This document shows positions 57,849 to 64,000 of a stretch of 64,000 nucleotides of DNA, one piece after another. The notes beneath the pieces are model-generated. The model worked only from the letters and a program-made list of their open reading frames with translations. It was not told the DNA's origin and did not search any database. The position numbers and the translations under genes were made by a program. Position 1 is the first letter of the stretch, and each line of letters starts with the position of its first letter. Source of the DNA: Lolium rigidum (taxonomy: Eukaryota; Streptophyta; Magnoliopsida; Poales; Poaceae); contig NC_061513.1 in NCBI RefSeq assembly GCF_022539505.1, positions 346,657,617-346,721,616 of the forward strand, given 5' to 3'.

Positions 57849-60039
57849 TGATGTCTACGGGTGCTTCTATTCTTGTAGACAGTGTTGGGCCTCCAAGAGC
57901 AGAGGTTTGTAGAACAGCAGCAAGTTTCCCTTAAGTGGATTACCCAAGGTTTATCGAACTCAGGGAGGAAGAGGTCAAAGATATCCCTCTCATGCAACCC
58001 TGCAACCACAAAGCAAGAAGTCTCTTGTGTCCCCAACACACCTAATAGGTGCACTAGTTCGGCGAAGAGATAGTGAAATACAAGTGGTATGAATGAATAT
58101 GAGCAGTAGTATGGCGCCAGAAAAGTGCTTGGCGCGTAGTTGACGAGGGAGGAAAAGTGCTTAGTTGCCAGGCAGTTGATGGTAGTAATATTGCGGGAAG
58201 TAAACATGCAGTAGTAACTCAGTAAAACAGTAACAAGCAGCGATAGCAGTATTTAAGAACAAGGCCTAGGGATTAGACTTTCACTAGTGGACACTCTCAA
58301 CATTGATCACATAACAGAATAGATAAATGCATACTCTACACTTTTGTTGGATGATGAACACATTGCGTAGGATTACACGAACCCTCAATGCCGGAGTTAA
58401 CAAGCTCCACAATAATGCTCATATTTTAGTAACCTTTAGTGTAAGATAGATCAAAAGACTAAACCAAGTACTAGCATAGCATGCACACTCGTCACCTTCA
58501 TGCATATGTAGGAGGAATAGATCACATCAATATTATCATAGCAATAGTTAACTTCGCAATCTACAAGAGATCATGATCATAGCATAAACCAAGTACTAAC
58601 ACGGTGCACACACTCGTCACCTTTACACACGTGCGGGAGGAATAGAACTACTTTAATAGCTTTGCTAGAGTAGCACATAGATAGTAGTGATACAAAACTC
58701 ATATGAATCTCAATCATGTAAAGCAGACTCATGAGATCATTGTATTGAAGTACATAGGAGAGAGATTAACCACATAGCTACCGGTACAGCCCCGAGCCTC
58801 GATGGAGAACTACTCCCTCCTCATGGGAGCAGACAGCGTTGATGAAGATGGCGGTGGAGATGGCAGCGGTGTCGATGGAGGAGCCTTCCGGGGGCACTTC
58901 CCCGTCCGGCAGGGTGCCGGAACAGAGACTCCTGTCCCCCAGATCTTGGCTTCGCGATGGTGGCGGCTCTGGAAGGTTTCGCGTATCGTGGCTTCCTCTC
59001 TAAGGGTTTTCGATGCAGGGGCTTTATATAGGCGAAGAGGCGGCGCAGGAGGGTCAAAGGGGCGACCACACCATAGGGTGGCGCGGGCCCAGCCCTGGCC
59101 GCGCCACCCTATCATCTGGGGCCACGGGGCCCCCTCCGGCGGCTCTCGGGTGTTCTGGATGCTTCCGGGCAAAATAGGAACCCGGGCGTTGATTTCGTCC
59201 AATTCCGAGAATATTTCGTTACTAGGATTTCGAAACCAAAAACAGCGAGAAAACGAGAACCGGCACTTCGGCATCTTGTTAATAGGTTAGTTCCAGAAAA
59301 TGCGTAAATACGACATATAATGTGTATAAAACATGTAGGTATCATCAATAAAGTAGCATGGAACATAAGAAATTATCGATACGTTGGAGACGTATCAGCA
59401 TCCCCAAGCTTAGTTCTCGCTCGTCCCGAGCAGGTAAAACGATAACAAAGATAATTTCTGAAGTGACATGCCATCATAATCTTGATCATACTATTGTAAA
59501 CATATGTAATGAATGCAGCGATCAAAACAATGGTAATGACATGAGTAAACAAATGAATCATAAAGCAAAGACTTTTCATGAATAGTACTTCAAGACAAGC
59601 ATCAATAAGTCTTGCATAAGAGTTAACTCATAAAGCAATAAATCAAAGTAAAGGTATTGAAGCAACACATAGGAAGATTAAGTTTCAGCGGTTGCTTTCA
59701 ACTTATAACATGTATATCTCATGGATATTGTCAACATAAAGTAATATAACAAGTGCAATATGCAAGTATGTAGGAATCAATGCACAGTTCACACAAGTGT
59801 TTGCTTCTTAGGTGGAGGGAGATAGGTAAACTGACTCAACAATAAAAGTAAAAGAATGGTCCTTCAAAGAGGAAAGCATCGATTGCTATATTTGTGCTAG
59901 AGCTTTGATTTGAAAACATATAGAGAGCATAAAAATAAAGTTTTGAGAGGTGTTTGTTGTTGTCAACGAATGGTAATGGGTACTCTAACTACCTTGCCGG
60001 ACAAACCTTCAAAGAGCGGCTCCCATTTTATTTTATTTT

Positions 60040-60250
60040 TGGGTGGCACTCCTTCCAACCTTTCTTTCACAAACCATGGCTAACCGAATCCTCGGGTGCC
60101 CGCCAACAATCTCATACCATGAAGGAGTGCCTTTTTATTTTAGTTTTATTTAGATGACACTCCTCCCCACCTTTGCTTTCTCAAGCCATGGCTAACCGAA
60201 TCCTTCGGGTGCCGTCCAACAATCACATACCATGGAGGAGTGTCTATTTT
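60040..60250. repeat. Local duplication in the E6 3' region
   Basis: CATGGCTAACCGAATCC with GGGTGCC-CCAACAATC and ATACCATG-AGGAGTG occurs twice about 110 bp apart. E1 has a single copy of this part. Confidence 0.7.
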
Positions 60251-61126
60251 TGTTAATTAATTTGGGACTGGGAATCCCATTGCCAGCTCTTTTTGCAAAG
60301 TTATTGGATAAGCGGATGAAGCCACTAGTCCATTGGTGAAAGTTGCCCAACAAGATTGAAAGATAAACACCACATACTTCCTCATGAGCTATAAAACATT
60401 GACACAAATAAGAGGTGATAAATTTTGAATTGTTTAAAGGTAGCACTCAAGCAATTTACTTTGGAATGGCGGAGAAATACCATGTAGTAGGTAGGTATGG
60501 TGGACACAAATGGCATAGTGGTTGGCTCAAGGATTTGGATGCATGAGAAGTATTCCCTCTCGATACAAGGTTTAGGCTAGCAAGGTTTATTTGAAACAAA
60601 CACAAGGATGAACCGGTGCAGCAAAACTCACATAAAAGACATATTGTAAACATTATAAGACTTTACACCGTCTTCCTTGTTGTTCAAACTCAATACTAGA
60701 TATTATCTAGACCTTAGAGAGACCAAATATGCAAACCAAATTTTAGCAAGCTCTATGTATTTCTTCATTAGTGGGTGCAAAGTATATGATGCAAGAGTTT
60801 AAACATGAGCACAACAATTGCCAAGTATCACATTATCCAAGACATTTTACCAATTACTACATGTAGCATTTTTCAATTCCAACCATATAACAATTTAACG
60901 AAGTGGAAACTTCGCCATGAATATTATGAGCTAAGAACACATGTGTTCATACGAACCAGCGGAGCGTGTCTCTCTCCCACACAAGGATAAACTTATTCAG
61001 AGAACTAAGATAACAAAACAAAAACAAAAATAAAAGCACACAGACGCTCCAAGTAAAATACATAGGATGTGATCGAATAAAAATATAGTTTCACTAGAAG
61101 AAACCCGATAAGTTGTCGATGAAGAA

Positions 61127-61212
61127 GGGGATGCCTTGGGCATCCCCAAGCTTAGATGCTTGAGTCTTCTTAAAATATGCAGGGATGAACCACCGGGGCA
61201 TCCCCAAGCTTA
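61127..61212 (-). promoter_or_regulatory. PPT-like motifs and perfect hairpin in E6
   Basis: The hairpin is 61127-61147 with 9-bp arms. A second motif copy is at 61198-61212 and the true polypurine tract at 59398-59412. Confidence 0.72.
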
Positions 61213-61836
61213 GACCTTTCACTCTTCTCGATCACATTATATCACCCTCTTCTATTGACCCTTGAAAACTTCTGCCACACCAAACTTCAAGCAAACTCAT
61301 TAGAGGGTTAGTGCATAATCAAAATTCACATGTTCAGAGGTGACACAATCATTCTTAACACTTCTGGACATTGCACAAAACTTCTGAAAGTTAATGGAAC
61401 AAAGAAACTCATTCAACTTAACAAAAGCGGCAATGCGAAATAAAAGGCAGAATCTGTCAAAAACAGAACAGTCCGTAAAGACGAATTTAAAGATGGCACC
61501 AGACTTGCTCAAACGGAAAAACTCAAAACTAATGAAAGTTGCGTACATATCTGAGGATCACGCTCGTAAATTGGCAGATTTTTTCGAATTTTCTACAGAT
61601 GCCTGTGCCCAGATTCGTGACAGACAGCAATGCTGTTTCTGCGCAGCGATCCCAAATATAACTTCAACTTTAACATAGAAACTTTACTTGGCACAAAAAC
61701 ATGATAAGGAGAGGTTGCTACAGTAGTAAACAACTTCCAAGACTCAACAAAACAAAAATTTCTGTAGTAAAATAAACACATGGGTTATCTCCCAAGAAGT
61801 TCTTTCTTTATAGCCATTAAGATGGGCTCAGCAGTT

Positions 61837-62583
61837 TTAATGATGCACTCGCAAGAAATAGTGGTTGAAGCAAAAGAGAGCATCAAGAGGCAAATTCAAA
61901 ACACATTTAAGTCTAACATGCTTCCTATGAAAAGAAATCTTGTACACAAATAAATTCATGAAGAACAAAGTGACAAGCATAGAAAGATAAAACAAGTGTA
62001 GCTTCAAAAATTTCAGCACATAGAGAGGTGTTTTAGTAACATGAAAATTTTTACAACCATATTTTCCTCTCTCATAATAACTTTCAGTAGCAACATGAGC
62101 AAACTCAACAATATAACTATCACATAAAGCATTCTTATCATGAGTCTCATGCATAAAATTATTACTACTCCCAACAAAAGCATAGTCATTCTTATTAATT
62201 GTAGTGGGAGCAAATTCAACAAAGTAGCTATCAAATATAGGAGGTATATTGTAATCATAATCAAATTTATCCTCCATAACAGGTGGTAACAAAAGACTAC
62301 TATCATTATAATCATCATAAATGGGAGGCAAAGTATCATCAAAGTAAATTTTCTCCTCAATGCTTGGGGGACTAAAAATATCATGCTCATCAAAGCCAGC
62401 TTCCCCAAGCTTAGAATTTTCCATAGCATTAGAAACAATGGTGTTCAAAGCATTCATAGTAATAACATTCCCATTAGCATGCATATAAAGTTCCATGGGT
62501 TTCTTAATTCTTTCTTCAAACACATCATGTCCTAATTCAAGATAAAGTTCATAAAAATCTCTCATATTTTTGTTGTTTTCCAT
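61837..62583 (-). CDS. E6 ORF: protein with two C-terminal hydrophobic segments, shared with E1
   Basis: An intact frame of 248 codons from ATG 62583 to a stop at 61839-61837. The first half is acidic and Pro/Asp/Tyr-rich (for example EEKIYFDDTLPPIYDDYNDS). The C-terminal 95 residues parallel the E1 ORF: CDSYIVEFAHVATESYYERG, KYGCKNFHVTKTPLYVL, a hydrophobic segment at about 195-212 (LHLFYLSMLVTLFFMNLF) and the ending FLRVHH. The ORF lies about 140 bp from the PBS, the usual gag position, but has no gag features. That two elements with different LTR ends keep the same domain argues for some selection or recent common origin. Function is unknown; a membrane location is an inference. Confidence 0.7.
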   Translation of the reverse strand: MENNKNMRDFYELYLELGHDVFEERIKKPMELYMHANGNVITMNALNTIVSNAMENSKLGEAGFDEHDIFSPPSIEEKIYFDDTLPPIYDDYNDSSLLLPPVMEDKFDYDYNIPPIFDSYFVEFAPTTINKNDYAFVGSSNNFMHETHDKNALCDSYIVEFAHVATESYYERGKYGCKNFHVTKTPLYVLKFLKLHLFYLSMLVTLFFMNLFVYKISFHRKHVRLKCVLNLPLDALFCFNHYFLRVHH

Positions 62584-62719
62584 TATGCCTAACTAGTGTA
62601 AACAAGAAACCAAATGTCGTAATTGCAGAGTCTAAAGGAAATAGCTTCGAGCACACACACAATGGCGCCGGAAAAGTACTGTTACCTGGAACCGAAGTAT
62701 GAGTGCCTTTTACCTTTCC

Positions 62720-62737
62720 TCCCCGGCAACGGCGCCG
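62720..62737 (-). other. E6 primer-binding site
   Basis: The complement is CGGCGCCGTTGCCGGGGA, one base off the tRNA-Asp type at its first position. It lies 10 bases from the LTR edge at 62748. Confidence 0.75.
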
Positions 62738-63895
62738 TAAAAGTGCTTGATGTCTACGGGTGCTTCTATTCTTGTAGACAGTGTTGGGCCTCCAAGAGCG
62801 AGAGGTTTGTAGAACAGCAGCAAGTTTCCCTTAAGTGGATTACCCAAGGTTTATCGAACTCGGGGAGGAAGAGGTCAAAGATATCCCTCTCATGCAACCC
62901 CGCAACCACAAAGCAAGAAGTCTCTTGTGTCCCCAACACACCTAATAGGTGCACTAGTTCGGCGAAGAGATAGTGAAATACAAGTGGTATGAATGAATAT
63001 GAGCAGTAGTATGGCGCCGGAAAAGTGCTTGGCGCGTAGTTGACGAGGGAGGAAAAGTGCTTAGTTGCCAGGCAGTTGATGGTAGTAATATTGCGGGAAG
63101 TAAACATGCAGTAGTAACTCAGTAAAACAGTAACAAGCAGCGATAGCAGTATTTAAGAACAAGGCCTAGGGATTAGACTTTCACTAGTGGACACTCTCAA
63201 CATTGATCACATAACAGAATAGATAAATGCATACTCTACACTTTTGTTGGATGATGAACACATTGCGTAGGATTACACGAACCCTCAATGCCGGAGTTAA
63301 CAAGCTCCACAATAATGCTCATATTTTAGTAACCTTTAGTGTAAGATAGATCAAAAGACTAAACCAAGTACTAGCATAGCATGCACACTCGTCACCTTCA
63401 TGCATATGTAGGAGGAATAGATCACATCAATATTATCATAGCAATAGTTAACTTCGCAATCTACAAGAGATCATGATCATAGCATAAACCAAGTACTAAC
63501 ACGGTGCACACACTCGTCACCTTTACACACGTGCAGGAGGAATAGAACTACTTTAATAGCTTTGCTAGAGTAGCACATAGATAGTAGTGATACAAAACTC
63601 ATATGAATCTCAATCATGTAAAGCAGCTCATGAGATCATTGTATTGAAGTACATAGGAGAGAGATTAACCACATAGCTACCGGTACAGCCCCGAGCCTCG
63701 ATGGAGAACTACTCCCTCCTCATGGGAGCAGACGGCGTTGATGAAGATGGCGGTGGAGATGGCAGCGGTGTCGATGGAGGAGCCTTCCGGGGCACTTCCC
63801 CGTCCGGCAGGGTGCCGGAACAGAGACTCCTGTCCCCCGGATCTTGGCTTCGCGATGGTGGCGGCTCGGAAGGTTTCGCGTATCGTGGCTTCCTC

Positions 63896-63995
63896 NNNNN
63901 NNNNNNNNNNNNNNNNNNNNNNNNNNNNNNNNNNNNNNNNNNNNNNNNNNNNNNNNNNNNNNNNNNNNNNNNNNNNNNNNNNNNNNNNNNNNNNN
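63896..63995. other. Assembly gap of exactly 100 N
   Basis: A round-number run of N inside the E6 right LTR, most likely a placeholder of unknown true size. Only five called bases follow it. Confidence 0.98.
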
Positions 63996-64000
63996 GTAAT

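Larger units (their letters stand above)
57849..63895 (-). mobile_element. E6: young Athila-like element, right LTR runs into the assembly gap
   Basis: The left (3') LTR is 57849-59397, preceded by CGCAA. The polypurine tract is the complement of 59398-59412 and a PBS-like site the complement of 62720-62737 (one mismatch to the tRNA-Asp type). The right (5') LTR runs from 62748 to the gap at 63896. Comparing the LTRs by eye over about 1.15 kb gives only around ten differences, so the insertion is recent. The LTR TATA box reads TATATAAA (complement of 59023-59030). The only ORF is the hydrophobic-tailed protein at 61837-62583. Confidence 0.85.

Overview
The window reads as intergenic and genic DNA from a large, repeat-rich grass genome, most likely the wheat tribe (Triticeae). 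The evidence is Athila-like and Tat-like LTR retrotransposons whose LTRs start TGATACGTCTCC, CACTA elements, Stowaway and hAT MITEs, and grass-type F-box and DUF1618 genes with plant introns. About four fifths is transposable-element DNA. A run of exactly 100 N (63896-63995) is an assembly gap near the right edge.

Layout. 1-1005: minisatellites and a telomere-like patch. 1006-3293: complete non-autonomous CACTA element with a CCA target duplication. About 3449-6970: Mutator-like element holding three tandem-repeat blocks and a coiled-coil gene fragment. 7-10.6 kb: old unresolved sequence. 10.7-26.5 kb: gene island with three intact genes: a two-exon citrate-binding/alginate-lyase-2-like secreted protein (+), a single-exon F-box protein (+), and a seven-exon DUF1618 protein with a C-terminal membrane segment (-). 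The island is interrupted by a tandem-dimer MITE, by a complete 6.46-kb Tat-like retrotransposon carrying an antisense, intron-containing plant-mobile-domain (PMD) pseudogene, and by two small MITEs.

26.5-64 kb: one nested retrotransposon cluster. Outermost is a hAT transposase relic, then a CACTA end, then an LTR (called 3a). LTR 3a holds two complete, oppositely oriented non-autonomous Athila-like elements, E1 and E2, inserted within 4 bp of each other, and an autonomous-type Athila relic (3b). Inside 3b sit, one inside the other, LTR-X, E4, LTR-5a, E5, an LTR of the E2 type, and E6. Only the left halves of these inner levels are in the window, so the mirrored right halves should lie beyond 64000. 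Local names (E0-E6, LTR-X and so on) are mine.

The E1/E2/E4/E5/E6 elements share LTR U3 sequence and a long 3' untranslated region but carry different coding cassettes. E1 and E6 share a C-terminal domain with two hydrophobic segments; E2 has a gag-plus-protease remnant; E5 has an unrecognised ORF. All use a primer-binding site matching the 3' end of tRNA-Asp. The most unusual signals are an LTR that has swallowed a second copy of its primer-binding site (E2), a repeated polypurine-tract motif that forms a perfect hairpin in four elements, and the antisense intron-bearing PMD gene inside E0.

All calls come from reading the sequence by eye. Family names rest on remembered family features; no alignment or database search was run.
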